The position numbers were made by a program, and so were the translations under genes. Of a stretch of 64,000 bases of DNA, positions 36,172 to 45,096 are shown piece after piece. This DNA is from a virus. Position 1 is the first letter of the stretch; each line of letters begins with the position of its first letter. Below the pieces are notes generated by a model. That model ran no database searches. It was given only the letters and a program-made list of their open reading frames with translations, and had not been told where the DNA came from. The stretch covers positions 32,196 through 96,195 of IMG/VR virus record IMGVR_UViG_3300020180_000013. One strand, given 5' to 3'.

Positions 36172-38280
36172 TTATCCTGCTTCTACTACAGTGATTGAGT
36201 AAACAACATTTGTCTGACATCCATTAGTATCAACTACTGATACTGTGAACTCATATGTTCCGGTAGTAGTTGGTGTTCCTGTGATATCACCTGTTGTAGC
36301 ACCTAGTACTAAACCTGGAGGTAAAGCACCAGCTGTAACTTCAAAGCTATAAGGAGCTGTTCCACCTGATACTGCAATTGGAGTGAATACATATGGTATA
36401 TCTACTGTTCCACCTGATACTGCACCAGCTGTTGGTACAAAGGTAAGAATAGCACAAGCACCAGGACAAGCTGCCCCACATGCATATGTTTCAAGTGCTA
36501 TTGAACAATTACAAGCTGTTAACCAGGTTGCCATTGTAGACTCAAATGTAGCACTAACTGCAGTAGTTATGATCTCTAATAGATATTGATCATTATCAAA
36601 TACTCCAGTTGGGTTATTAAACCTTGGAACACTATGTAAGATAAAGTATCTATAGTATTGAGCTGATCTAATAATTGCACTAGATATATCATATCCTTGA
36701 GTTACTTCTCTAATACGAAGATCTTCTCCAGTATAGAAGTAATTCTGCATATAGCTTTCTGATAAGATCAAGTCTCTTAAAACTTGTTCACCAAAGCCCA
36801 TACCTTGTCTTGGAGGACATTGCTCAACTATACAAAGACCAGTGAATGCACATACATCTCCTGTTTCATCTACTTCAGAAGGGAGGATTTTAACTGGTTC
36901 TTTCTCAAAATAATCAGTTGGATAGAAAGTACAATCTCCAAATTTAGTGTCAATAAAGGCACCCATAATTTTCATACCTGCACAAGCACCATCAATATGG
37001 CCTGGAGATACGTAATTATCCCATGTTGGAGTCACTGTTGCAGTAACTGTAAGTACTAATCCTGTTCCTGGTGATAACAAAGGAGAAGTTAAAGTATCTC
37101 CTACTGCATAACTTAAACCTGGATTATTAAATACTACTGCAGTTACTACTCCACCGGCAACTGTTACTGTTGCTACAGCTCCAACACCTGAACCAGAACT
37201 TTGGAATGTTACATTAGTAAATGTACCATTGTTATATCCCGAACCAGCATTAGTGATAGTTGCTGCACCAACACCTGGACTTAAATCAAATCCACCAGTG
37301 TCACCAACTTTAATATCTTGGCCTGGAGCATACCATCCAACACCATTTTCATCATAGATTACTATATTCAAGAATGGACCTACAATTCTATTTGCAAGAA
37401 GTTCATTAGCCCATCCAATAAATACTAAAGTAGAATCAACTGGTACCGGAGTTCCACAACCTGCAGGGCAACATCCAGTGTAAGATGCAGTAGTCCAGTA
37501 TCCATTACGAGATAAGTATCTCAATTCTGGTGAACCTTTAACATCTACTCTTAAGAAGTATGTTTCATCACATAAAAACTCTTTGCAGCATGTAACATCA
37601 GTTACTGCTGTGATAGCTGCTACAGTTAGTACTGCTGCAGTACCAGGAGTAAAAGTAATACCAGTTACACCAAGTACATTACCTACATCATAGAAACTAC
37701 CTGGAGCAGTAATAGCAACTGCAGTGATCGCACCACCAGCTACTGTTACTGTTGCAAGGGCACCGTTACCAACTGCACCAGTTAATACTATGTTAGTATA
37801 AGTACCATTAGTGTATCCTGTTCCAGCACCAGTAATAGTTACTGAGGCTACTCCACCACCATTAGTATAAGGAGTATTACCTACATGCACCACATTTTGG
37901 TTAGGTGTACAAGGATCTACTCTATAAAATCTGTTTACGTATTTAGGATTGATCATTTTAGATTTGGTTGATTCCTGGTATCCACCATGGAAAGGACCAA
38001 TCTTGTCATGTTGATATAAAGCAGTACTTGCTAGAATCAACGGTGCTCCAGTTGTAATCTGGGCATCAGCAGCAACTACTGATAAATAAGTTTTTGGATC
38101 AAAGAGTCCAAATACACCTAATCCTAATTGGTAAGGTGATGCTCTATTGATTAATTGTACACTAGGTACTCCGGATGTTACCAAGAATCCTGTGGTTACT
38201 CCAGAGTGGGATCCATCAGCTGCCTGAGTAGGATGTGTCCCAATAAAGAGTTTTGCAAATGCATGATTGAAATAAGCCAT
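36172..38280 (-). CDS. Abundant head/tail surface protein with inserted repeats and Ig-like end
   Basis: 702 residues. The core (MAYFNHAFAKLFIGTHPTQA; QLGLGVFGLFDPKTYLSV; ILPSEVDETGDVC; EQVLRDLILSESYMQN) reads like a conserved crAss-like virion protein. Two related insertions of about 65 residues (TGAGTGYTNGTYTNIVLTG..., TNAGSGYNNGTFTNVTFQS...) are internal repeats. The last 90 residues are an Ig-like He_PIG domain (SGGTAPYSFEVTAGALPPGL, GDITGTPTTTGTYEFTVSVV). The layout suggests a decorated major surface component, possibly carbohydrate-binding. It has its own AACTAAAAACTAAA leader and a strong terminator, as expected for a highly expressed gene. The exact virion position is uncertain. Confidence 0.65.
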   Translation of the reverse strand: MAYFNHAFAKLFIGTHPTQAADGSHSGVTTGFLVTSGVPSVQLINRASPYQLGLGVFGLFDPKTYLSVVAADAQITTGAPLILASTALYQHDKIGPFHGGYQESTKSKMINPKYVNRFYRVDPCTPNQNVVHVGNTPYTNGGGVASVTITGAGTGYTNGTYTNIVLTGAVGNGALATVTVAGGAITAVAITAPGSFYDVGNVLGVTGITFTPGTAAVLTVAAITAVTDVTCCKEFLCDETYFLRVDVKGSPELRYLSRNGYWTTASYTGCCPAGCGTPVPVDSTLVFIGWANELLANRIVGPFLNIVIYDENGVGWYAPGQDIKVGDTGGFDLSPGVGAATITNAGSGYNNGTFTNVTFQSSGSGVGAVATVTVAGGVVTAVVFNNPGLSYAVGDTLTSPLLSPGTGLVLTVTATVTPTWDNYVSPGHIDGACAGMKIMGAFIDTKFGDCTFYPTDYFEKEPVKILPSEVDETGDVCAFTGLCIVEQCPPRQGMGFGEQVLRDLILSESYMQNYFYTGEDLRIREVTQGYDISSAIIRSAQYYRYFILHSVPRFNNPTGVFDNDQYLLEIITTAVSATFESTMATWLTACNCSIALETYACGAACPGACAILTFVPTAGAVSGGTVDIPYVFTPIAVSGGTAPYSFEVTAGALPPGLVLGATTGDITGTPTTTGTYEFTVSVVDTNGCQTNVVYSITVVEAG

Positions 38281-38371
38281 TGTTTTTTAGTTTTTAGTTA
38301 TACACAAAATTTATACACATATTATAATATAAAGATAATAAATTTAAAATCCAAATAAAATATTAATTATT

Positions 38372-38800
38372 TTATTTAAGAAAAATTAATTTATATTTTG
38401 TTGAATTAAATTGGGTTTTTACATTATCAAGATCATTAATAATCTCACTATAAGGCATTTTAACTTGTAAAGCTGTTACCATTGCTATCATATCTCTAAG
38501 ATACTTTACTCCATCATCTACAGACTTCAATATTTTAGGTGATACTTCAGTATAAACTAGAAGTTTTTCACTAGCTCCTTGGTATCCTTCTGCTACATCA
38601 TCAGCAAGTCCTGGTAATGCATCATAGATTTCATTAAGAGCTTTATGACCAGCATATGATCCGGTGCCAGTAATCTTAAGATGTAACTTATGAAAAGATA
38701 CTGCAGCATTCATTAATTCTGATACACAAGCAGCTGTTAAAGAATCTACTGATCCTGTTGTAGAGGACATACTTGCTAATTTTCTTGGTATCGTGTCCAT
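38372..38800 (-). CDS. Dps/ferritin-like protein
   Basis: 142 residues, all-helical. The segment AAVSFHKLHLKITGTGSYAG followed by HKALNEIYDALPGLADDVAE has the Dps arrangement. Residues H40, H52, D67 and E71 show spacings 12, 15 and 4, the same as the ferroxidase ligands H51, H63, D78 and E82 of E. coli Dps; the fifth ligand (D67 in E. coli) is N56 here. Dps proteins bind iron and protect DNA from peroxide. The gene sits among capsid and ring genes and precedes a 91-base AT-rich gap, so the protein may be packaged or may act structurally. Iron binding is inferred. Confidence 0.7.
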   Translation of the reverse strand: MDTIPRKLASMSSTTGSVDSLTAACVSELMNAAVSFHKLHLKITGTGSYAGHKALNEIYDALPGLADDVAEGYQGASEKLLVYTEVSPKILKSVDDGVKYLRDMIAMVTALQVKMPYSEIINDLDNVKTQFNSTKYKLIFLK

Positions 38801-38809
38801 AAAATATAA

Positions 38810-39514
38810 TTAGTTATTCTTTTCTGCTGCCTGACTTTCTCTTGAGTACTGATTCATAGCTTCTATATCACCTGCTAGTATTGCTACAGTGTCATCAATG
38901 ATTACTTCAATGACATCATCTTTTAATTCTGAAGTTACATTAACTGTAACTACCTGTTGTGTTTCAAGACTTACACAACCTATAATCTGTATATTCCGGG
39001 GTTTTGTATAGTACACCATCTTTGTGGATGCTACTGTAAAATCTCCACCTGTATATACTCTGACTTTATTTCCTATTAAAGTAATAAAGGTTTCTCCCCA
39101 ATCATAACTTGGTCTTTTGTTTTCATCTTTGAGATAGTTAACAGCATTGGCTTCTTCTCCAAGATAGACTGTTATCAGGCGGGGCTCTTTGCAACAGTCT
39201 TTAGTTGCAAATAGCTCCAACCTTTTAAACTCTAAAAAATCTGCAGGTAATACACTTGATTCACTGAAGAGAGGAGCATGTACAAGTTCCATAGAAACTG
39301 TAGTTAGAAGAGTCTCAAGATCTGAAACTCTTCTTTTAGATTGCTCATCTCCTTGTCTTAGGATATTAGAACCTACTAGTTGTCTTCTGCACCATTCAAT
39401 TTGGGCCTTATTGAAAGCCTCAACAATTTGCCAGCATTCTATGTTATCATAGTCCTTGCTATCAAGCTTGTTGAGTCTTTCTTTAACCTTTATTTGAATA
39501 GCTGCATTATTCAT
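38810..39514 (-). CDS. Head-tail ring/adaptor protein candidate
   Basis: 234 residues. The helical N-terminus (KVKERLNKLDSKDYDNIECW, IVEAFNKAQIEWCRRQL) followed by a beta-rich middle (DFLEFKRLELFA, GNKVRVYTGGDF, MVYYTKPRNIQI) is the layout of ring proteins that attach below the portal in podoviral tails, including crAss-like ones. It follows the capsid genes and lies one base after two TAG stops of the 39-residue gene upstream. No catalytic motif. The ring role is from context and layout. Confidence 0.65.
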   Translation of the reverse strand: MNNAAIQIKVKERLNKLDSKDYDNIECWQIVEAFNKAQIEWCRRQLVGSNILRQGDEQSKRRVSDLETLLTTVSMELVHAPLFSESSVLPADFLEFKRLELFATKDCCKEPRLITVYLGEEANAVNYLKDENKRPSYDWGETFITLIGNKVRVYTGGDFTVASTKMVYYTKPRNIQIIGCVSLETQQVVTVNVTSELKDDVIEVIIDDTVAILAGDIEAMNQYSRESQAAEKNN

Positions 39515-39517
39515 CTA

Positions 39518-39637
39518 CTACTTCTTTTTACCCATTTTTTTAACTGCTACACCTTTCTTTACAGAAGGGTTTACTTTTGCAGAAGAATTTGAATTTTTCA
39601 TTCCTCCTGTTTTGTAAGCTGGTTTTTTAGTTGTCAT
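39518..39637 (-). CDS. Short lysine-rich basic protein
   Basis: 39 residues: MTTKKPAYKTGGMKNSNSSA then KVNPSVKKGVAVKKMGKKK. It is missed by length cut-offs, but the frame is tightly packed between two genes (2 bases upstream, stop just before the next ATG) and ends in two consecutive TAG codons. With about a third Lys it is a likely DNA- or RNA-binding virion peptide, like basic peptides found beside capsid genes. Confidence 0.6.
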   Translation of the reverse strand: MTTKKPAYKTGGMKNSNSSAKVNPSVKKGVAVKKMGKKK

Positions 39638-39639
39638 TT

Positions 39640-39831
39640 TTATTTACGATTTGATTTATCAAATGTTACTTTACCTCCTGATTCATGGCAAAATGGATAG
39701 TGTCCAGCATTTGCCTCAAATACTGACATAGGATTAGGATTTTTAACTCCTCCTACACCTTGTCCAGTTTTACCATATGCAGCTAATTTAGCAGCACCAA
39801 TAGCTGACTCTGTTTTGTTTGAATAATTCAT
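39640..39831 (-). CDS. Small virion-region protein, unknown
   Basis: 63 residues, Gly/Asn-rich and basic (AIGAAKLAAYGKTGQGVGGVK), ending ESGGKVTFDKSNRK. No domain recognised. The leader has two tandem ACTAAA units (AACTAAAACTAAAATATC) directly before the ATG. It sits in a run of three short genes between the inserted HNH gene and the ring candidate, probably small assembly or packaged proteins. Confidence 0.55.
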   Translation of the reverse strand: MNYSNKTESAIGAAKLAAYGKTGQGVGGVKNPNPMSVFEANAGHYPFCHESGGKVTFDKSNRK

Positions 39832-39853
39832 GATATTTTAGTTTTAGTTATTA

Positions 39854-40063
39854 TTAATTAGGAATTTTATTCTTATCCTGTGGAATTACTGTTTTGTACC
39901 TGGCATCCCTAGGACTTACCCGGCCAAGCTCTTTTATCTGAGCTGCATATTTAGATTCAGCATATGCTTTAGGATCTGCATACATATCATTGTATGCATC
40001 TACTAATCCAGATAGATACTCTTTGTTATCAAATTTCTGAATCTTAGGTTGTTTTATTGCCAT
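39854..40063 (-). CDS. Small virion-region protein, unknown
   Basis: 69 residues with a helical, Tyr/Ala-rich centre (LSGLVDAYNDMYADPKAYAE) and charged ends. No domain recognised. Its leader AAAACTAAATAACC overlaps the end of the HNH gene upstream (the last codons of that gene are AAA ACT AAA TAA), showing that the inserted endonuclease kept the leader of this gene intact. Confidence 0.55.
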   Translation of the reverse strand: MAIKQPKIQKFDNKEYLSGLVDAYNDMYADPKAYAESKYAAQIKELGRVSPRDARYKTVIPQDKNKIPN

Positions 40064-40065
40064 GG

Positions 40066-40554
40066 TTATTTAGTTTTAATATTATTTATAGATAAATACT
40101 TTATTAAATTTAGTAAAATTGTAGTATCATCATTAACTAGTCCTAACATGATGTTACACTTACTACATAATAAGCCTCTAACTTCTCCAGTTTTATGATC
40201 ATGATCTACTGCTAATGCTTTACTTAATTCTGATTGATGTATTTTACATATTAAACACTGACCATATTGATTAATAAATAATTTATTATAATCATCTAAA
40301 GATATATTATATTTCTTTTTATAGATACTATTTCTATAACTATTTTTATATCTTTCTTTATCATAAGAAGATCTTATTTTATCTCTCTTCCTGTTATATT
40401 TATCTACTATATGAGGATTCTTATTTCTATATTTTTTTACTCTTTTTTTAATTTCAACTTTATTTTTTAAATAATGAATATGATTTCTTTCTTTAATCCT
40501 ATTTTTATTCTTCTGATACCATTCTTTTGAATATTCTGATCTATCTTTACTCAT
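40066..40554 (-). CDS. Endonuclease VII-like HNH homing endonuclease
   Basis: 162 residues. A very basic N-terminal arm (Arg/Lys/Tyr-rich, about 1-80) precedes the endonuclease VII-type zinc/HNH core: C100xxC103, DHDH at 117-120, C130xxC133, with KTGEVRGLLCSKCN between. The arm presumably binds DNA. A close relative lies at 45127-45552 on the other side of the capsid genes. It sits between two structural genes, with its stop 2 bases before the next start, as expected for a free-standing mobile endonuclease rather than a resolvase. Confidence 0.88.
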   Translation of the reverse strand: MSKDRSEYSKEWYQKNKNRIKERNHIHYLKNKVEIKKRVKKYRNKNPHIVDKYNRKRDKIRSSYDKERYKNSYRNSIYKKKYNISLDDYNKLFINQYGQCLICKIHQSELSKALAVDHDHKTGEVRGLLCSKCNIMLGLVNDDTTILLNLIKYLSINNIKTK

Positions 40555-40561
40555 AGATCCA

Positions 40562-41578
40562 CTAACTGTTCCACTGTTTTTCTATTGCTTTCATTACAGC
40601 ATTTAATACTTGATCATTAAGAGTATTTCTGAAGAATTCCAAAATATCAGATGCATTTCTTCCTAGTAATGTATTAGAATTAATATGGTAGATAAAACCA
40701 TCTGATTTAGGAGCTATCTCTTTATAGAATGTAGCATCTTTTATAAGGGCCCTTAATTTAAGAGTCTCCATATCTAGTTCTGCTGTATCTACAAATTGTC
40801 TTGCTGCTCTTTTCTTATTAGTTTCTGATCCTTCTCCAGAGATGTATCTATCCATGTTATCATAGACAATATCATTTGGAGTACTCTTTTTATACTGTGC
40901 CGAGTTTGTGTCTACTACTTTTGCTATATAAAGAAGCTTTGTAGCATTCTTATCATATAGTTTTTGTAGTTCTGCAATAGCCCGGTTCTTAAGTTTTTTA
41001 TACTCAGTTGTAGTACTTATTGTTTCCTGGTACTTATCAAGAAAGAATTTAGGAGGAACTGCTCTTGATCTTGCATCCTCATAGTTTTTAGCAACAATAG
41101 AAAAACCACCTGCCTCTATAGCACATAACTTAATAAGATCATAAGGATCTTTATTAGGTTCAAGATATAAAGGTTCATTTCCACATCTAATTGAGATCAG
41201 ACTCCAGAATTCATGATTATCCGGTTTTAGTAATTTAACCTTATTCCAGAATTCTTTGTCATCAATTTCTATAACATTAGCTGAAAGTTGTTTCTCACAC
41301 TCTGCTACAATAGTTCTTATCTCTTTAATTCTTGCTTCTTTTAATTCTGAAGGAAGAAGTTTTACATCTGGAGCAAATTCATTAAGGCCAGTAACATATC
41401 TTTTTACACCATTCATCTCAAGACATGCTAATTGTTCTTCATGATATACACCATCATGTAAAGAAAGACCATACTTCTCTAATCCCATGTTTGACATTGA
41501 ATTATCGAAGTATGGTTTAACTGATATAGATCCATGCTTTAGCTGTGGATACTTTTCTACTATGTTTAGATTACTCAT
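40562..41578 (-). CDS. Conserved structural-region protein, unknown
   Basis: 338 residues, mainly helical (LPSELKEARIKEIRTIVAEC, KKLKNRAIAELQKLYDKNAT, ASDILEFFRNTLNDQVLNAV). No enzyme motif or signal is visible. It sits two genes after the capsid gene, where crAss-like genomes carry a conserved helical protein of about this size. The leader carries AAACCAACAATC and AAACCAACAACTA motifs. It might be an inner head protein or assembly factor. The frame is well supported; the role is not. Confidence 0.6.
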   Translation of the reverse strand: MSNLNIVEKYPQLKHGSISVKPYFDNSMSNMGLEKYGLSLHDGVYHEEQLACLEMNGVKRYVTGLNEFAPDVKLLPSELKEARIKEIRTIVAECEKQLSANVIEIDDKEFWNKVKLLKPDNHEFWSLISIRCGNEPLYLEPNKDPYDLIKLCAIEAGGFSIVAKNYEDARSRAVPPKFFLDKYQETISTTTEYKKLKNRAIAELQKLYDKNATKLLYIAKVVDTNSAQYKKSTPNDIVYDNMDRYISGEGSETNKKRAARQFVDTAELDMETLKLRALIKDATFYKEIAPKSDGFIYHINSNTLLGRNASDILEFFRNTLNDQVLNAVMKAIEKQWNS

Positions 41579-41621
41579 TAGTTGTTGGTTTTTTTGATTG
41601 TTGGTTTAACTTAATTGAAAT

Positions 41622-42047
41622 CTATTGAAATACTTTTACTGTAAAAGATCCACTGGCAGGATTAATTGCTCCTGCAGAGTAGTTGTTAAATCTTACTGTT
41701 ACTGTATCTGCTGCACTAACAAAAGCTGTATAAGATGAATTAGCATTTGGAGCAGCAGGTGTTCCTAAAGAAACTGCATTACCTACTACTGCTCCTGCTA
41801 CAGTGATTGTTAAATCAGAAGATGTTTGAGTAAGTGTATTAGGAAAATCTAAAGTAGCTGTGCCACTTAAAATAGCACCTAATGCTGCAACTGTATCAGA
41901 AATACAACATAGCATATCTATGATGTGATTAAGATGCCCAAATTTGGCCAAGGCCATATCTGCATCTTTTTTAAGGAATGGATCAGGAGATAAGGGCCTG
42001 AAGTGACAACATGCGTCTTGTGGACATTCTGGACAAACTATAGCCAT
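41622..42047 (-). CDS. Head fibre/decoration protein
   Basis: 141 residues. A Cys-rich helical N-terminus (CPECPQDACCHFRPL, HLNHIIDMLCCISDTVAAL) is followed by a C-terminal beta knob (TATLDFPNTLTQTSSDLTIT, VTVRFNNYSAGAINPASGSF) of the kind common in phage head fibres and decoration proteins. It lies directly downstream of the major capsid gene behind a hairpin, with an AAAACTTAAATAAA leader. A trimeric capsid-bound fibre is the likely state. Confidence 0.75.
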   Translation of the reverse strand: MAIVCPECPQDACCHFRPLSPDPFLKKDADMALAKFGHLNHIIDMLCCISDTVAALGAILSGTATLDFPNTLTQTSSDLTITVAGAVVGNAVSLGTPAAPNANSSYTAFVSAADTVTVRFNNYSAGAINPASGSFTVKVFQ

Positions 42048-42090
42048 TTTATTTAAGTTTTTAAATTATTAATATTTATACTCACTCCAG

Positions 42091-42130
42091 TCCTGGTCAT
42101 GCTTATGAGGTCATCTCTTGCAGACCAGGA
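42091..42130 (-). other. Hairpin between capsid and head-fibre genes
   Basis: TCCTGGTC at 42091-42098 pairs perfectly with GACCAGGA at 42123-42130 around a 24-base loop, 15 bases after the capsid stop. No T-tract follows on the minus strand, so it is not a standard terminator; mRNA processing, protection or partial attenuation after the capsid gene is more likely. Confidence 0.55.
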
Positions 42131-42145
42131 TCAGAGTCAGTAATA

Positions 42146-43762
42146 CTAGAAGCTGAATCCAGTAATAGGGTTTCTCATTACAATTTTTAACACCTTAGTT
42201 GGATCTTTAACCCAAAGAGCCGGCATTGTTTGTGTCATCATAACTCTGTATCCATTAAATTGACCAGATGATTGGAAACCTTGAGGTCTTCCCATGTAGT
42301 CCATTGTTCCATTTTGGTAGAACCATTTCAATTGGTTATCCCAAGATAGTTTCAATAAGAAGATATTATCATTACCATGATCAGTAACATCAAATATGAT
42401 GAATGAATATGATGATAATGGTCTTCCATCAATGATTGGATTTTCTATATCATTTGTATGTAAATTATCAAATGCAGGATTCAACACAAACTTAACATTA
42501 GCCAAGAAAGGGATAACATAAGAAGTGTAAGCAAATCCAAAGTTAAGATCCATTCCTGATCCTGTAATAGCTCCTACATCAGAAGCATTAATTACAAGTC
42601 CTGAATTTACTGCTTCACGTTTGATAGCTTCATTTACTAGTTTCATTCCACCAATTCCTGTTTGAACAATAAGTGATCTCTTAGGATCTGGACCTTGGAA
42701 TTCAACTTTACCGGCATAGAAATTATAAATTTCTGATTTGAATAAATCAAGAGTAAATCCTGATTTGTTATAAACCCTTTTGAAGGAGTTATCAAGTTGT
42801 CTCCAAAGACCTACTGATAATCTCATATCATCTGGACCATCTTGTTTAATTCTACCACCATGTCCCCACATTAAGTAAGTTTCAATGTCAGTAGCTACTT
42901 TACTTAAGTGAGCTGCTTCCATAGTAGTTAAGAATGTTCTGGATAAATTTCCATTTTCCATTGCTTTCTTAACATAATCTTTACCCATTACAGTAACCAT
43001 GTTCTCTAAAGAAGTAACTGAAGGATCAACATTTTTATCAAATGTTCTCCAAATTTCAGTAACTGGGATTGAACCATTAGCATTCAATCCACCTTTGATC
43101 ATAAGATCAGCTCTTGAAGAAATAGAATAGTGAACATGTGCTTCAGCTCCACCTACATAGTTGTAAAATTGACGGAAACCTGTAGCTGTTCTGATGTCAG
43201 AAAACCTTTCACCATACTCACCTCTTGCAGAACCTTTTCTGAATACTTTGGTACCTGCAGTAAGATATTTATTTTCTAAGAATTTGTAATTGTCATTGTT
43301 TACAAGTTGTACAGTATAGATGTATCCATCTCCCATTGGAAGAATGTCATCAGCTGTTATGTACATCTCAACTCCATTGTATTTGTCATAAGTGATAATA
43401 TCACCATGTCCAAATTCTCTTTTGTTGATCTTAACATGAAAAGTTGTACCATCAACACCTTTTGTTGTGTTAGTTGGTTCAATGTCTTCAATGATATAAG
43501 GTAAATCTTGTACAACTGGAGTTTCCCATTTGTATTCTCCTCTAACGTTATCTACCATGATGATGTTCTTACCACCAAAAGAAGATAGTTGATAAAGAGG
43601 CATTTCTACTTTCTGTGCCATAGCCCAAAGGTCTACTGGACCAAGATCCATAGGTTCTTCACTCTTCAACATATTCACCAAGTGATAAGAATCCACATGT
43701 GAGGATACTTGATAAGATGTATCTCTAAGGAAGATACCATTATTTAATACTGGAGTTGCCAT
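42146..43762 (-). CDS. Major capsid protein (crAss-like)
   Basis: 538 residues. Reads as the crAss-like major capsid protein, which has an HK97-type fold: MATPVLNNGIFLRDTSYQVS at the start, the middle GFRQFYNYVGGAEAHVHYSI, and KNIIMVDNVRGEYKWETPVV near residue 65. It has no transmembrane or signal segment. It follows the scaffold candidate by 48 bases with a CTAAAACAATCAAGA leader, and ends in TAG, with only two further codons before TGA. It forms the icosahedral shell together with the portal at 45641. Confidence 0.9.
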   Translation of the reverse strand: MATPVLNNGIFLRDTSYQVSSHVDSYHLVNMLKSEEPMDLGPVDLWAMAQKVEMPLYQLSSFGGKNIIMVDNVRGEYKWETPVVQDLPYIIEDIEPTNTTKGVDGTTFHVKINKREFGHGDIITYDKYNGVEMYITADDILPMGDGYIYTVQLVNNDNYKFLENKYLTAGTKVFRKGSARGEYGERFSDIRTATGFRQFYNYVGGAEAHVHYSISSRADLMIKGGLNANGSIPVTEIWRTFDKNVDPSVTSLENMVTVMGKDYVKKAMENGNLSRTFLTTMEAAHLSKVATDIETYLMWGHGGRIKQDGPDDMRLSVGLWRQLDNSFKRVYNKSGFTLDLFKSEIYNFYAGKVEFQGPDPKRSLIVQTGIGGMKLVNEAIKREAVNSGLVINASDVGAITGSGMDLNFGFAYTSYVIPFLANVKFVLNPAFDNLHTNDIENPIIDGRPLSSYSFIIFDVTDHGNDNIFLLKLSWDNQLKWFYQNGTMDYMGRPQGFQSSGQFNGYRVMMTQTMPALWVKDPTKVLKIVMRNPITGFSF

Positions 43763-43810
43763 TCTTGATTGTTTTAGTTATTATTATTTATTGTTTATTA
43801 TTATTTGTTA

Positions 43811-45091
43811 TTATCTTTTAAAGAAACCATCATTTCTTTTGACAGTTCTTACTTTTTGTTCATCTTTTTCTATAACTGGTGAAGAACTAATTTTTTTAGA
43901 TTCTTCAGTTTTTAATTTTCTTACTGTCTCTTCTACTTGTGCATTTTTGCCAATATCTTTTACCTTTGCTTTGTATCCTTCTGGATCTGCTAAAAGCCAT
44001 AGAGCTTCTGCTATTAGACCATGGTTAGGTTCAACAAACTGATACTTCTCCAAAAGGTGTCCCAAAAGATTTGTTTGTTTTCCTGATATAGATGGATAGT
44101 TTGGTTGAACTAATCCGGAATATAACATACCTTGAGTTTTCTTATCTAGTTTTATACCATTAAGTTCTGAAGGCTTTAATGTCTCATATACATTGTTCAT
44201 GTATGTAGATGATGCTTCTGATTGTTGTCTTCTTAAATTCTCTTGATAAGCTAGCTTTTGAGCTACTCTACTCTCACTCATCTTATCCAATTTAGGTTTA
44301 AACTTAGTAGCTCTATCTGCTAGTTTGTTTAAATCCTTCAAGGAGTCTATCTCCTCATTTATTTCTTCTACTGTCCCGAAATTTGTAGCCTTAAGATATT
44401 CTTTTACTATAACTTCATGGTCTTCTGGTTTTTCAGGATCTAGTGTTCTTGTTTCTTCTACTTGGGCTAGAGCCTGGAATAGAGCTTTCATATCTGTTCC
44501 ACCATCAGCATGATATTTAGCTGCATATTGTAATTCTTCCGGAAGAGAATCAAAGAACTCAATAGGAGTTTTTTCTTTAATTCTATTCTCTCTATCTGTA
44601 ATATTAGCTTCTAGTAATTCTTCAATGTCTTTTACACTATAATCATCTACTGATTTCTCATCATCAAAGGGAACAATAAGTCCTCTCTCAATAAGTTTTT
44701 TTGTAAGTTCTATAGCACCATCTTTTACAACTTTAGGTCTACCAGTAGTAGCTCCTTCATTATCTTCAGTAGCTGGTTTTTCTCCATATATCTCATCTAG
44801 AATTTCACTAAGTGCTGGAGTTATAGTTTCTTCTTTTGTAGGAGCAGCTACATTTGTGGTAGCAGTTGCAGGAGCAGCAGTCTCTGCTGGTTTAGTAGCA
44901 GGAGCTTTAGTTTCTTTTTTATTTATAAATGTTAAATCAACAGTATTTGTTCTATTAAAAATACTTGGTTTTTGACCTTCTTCAGGAAGTAATACACTGT
45001 CAGTACCTGGGGCACCTAGTATATCATTAAGATCATTATCACTGATCTCAACTTGCTGAATATTAGTTATTTCTTTTGCTATTTCTGCCAT
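43811..45091 (-). CDS. Scaffold/capsid assembly protein candidate
   Basis: 426 residues, acidic, lacking hydrophobic core sequence. It has an Ala/Thr/Pro linker at about 60-90 (KAPATKPAETAAPATATTNV), charged helices (SVDDYSVKDIEELLEANITD, LDKMSESRVAQKLAYQENLR) and a basic C-terminus. Such composition and its position between portal and major capsid genes are typical of scaffold proteins. In the crAss-like layout this slot is conserved. The leader holds AAACCAACAAACCAAC. Scaffold is an inference, not a domain match. Confidence 0.65.
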   Translation of the reverse strand: MAEIAKEITNIQQVEISDNDLNDILGAPGTDSVLLPEEGQKPSIFNRTNTVDLTFINKKETKAPATKPAETAAPATATTNVAAPTKEETITPALSEILDEIYGEKPATEDNEGATTGRPKVVKDGAIELTKKLIERGLIVPFDDEKSVDDYSVKDIEELLEANITDRENRIKEKTPIEFFDSLPEELQYAAKYHADGGTDMKALFQALAQVEETRTLDPEKPEDHEVIVKEYLKATNFGTVEEINEEIDSLKDLNKLADRATKFKPKLDKMSESRVAQKLAYQENLRRQQSEASSTYMNNVYETLKPSELNGIKLDKKTQGMLYSGLVQPNYPSISGKQTNLLGHLLEKYQFVEPNHGLIAEALWLLADPEGYKAKVKDIGKNAQVEETVRKLKTEESKKISSSPVIEKDEQKVRTVKRNDGFFKR

Positions 45092-45096
45092 TTTCT

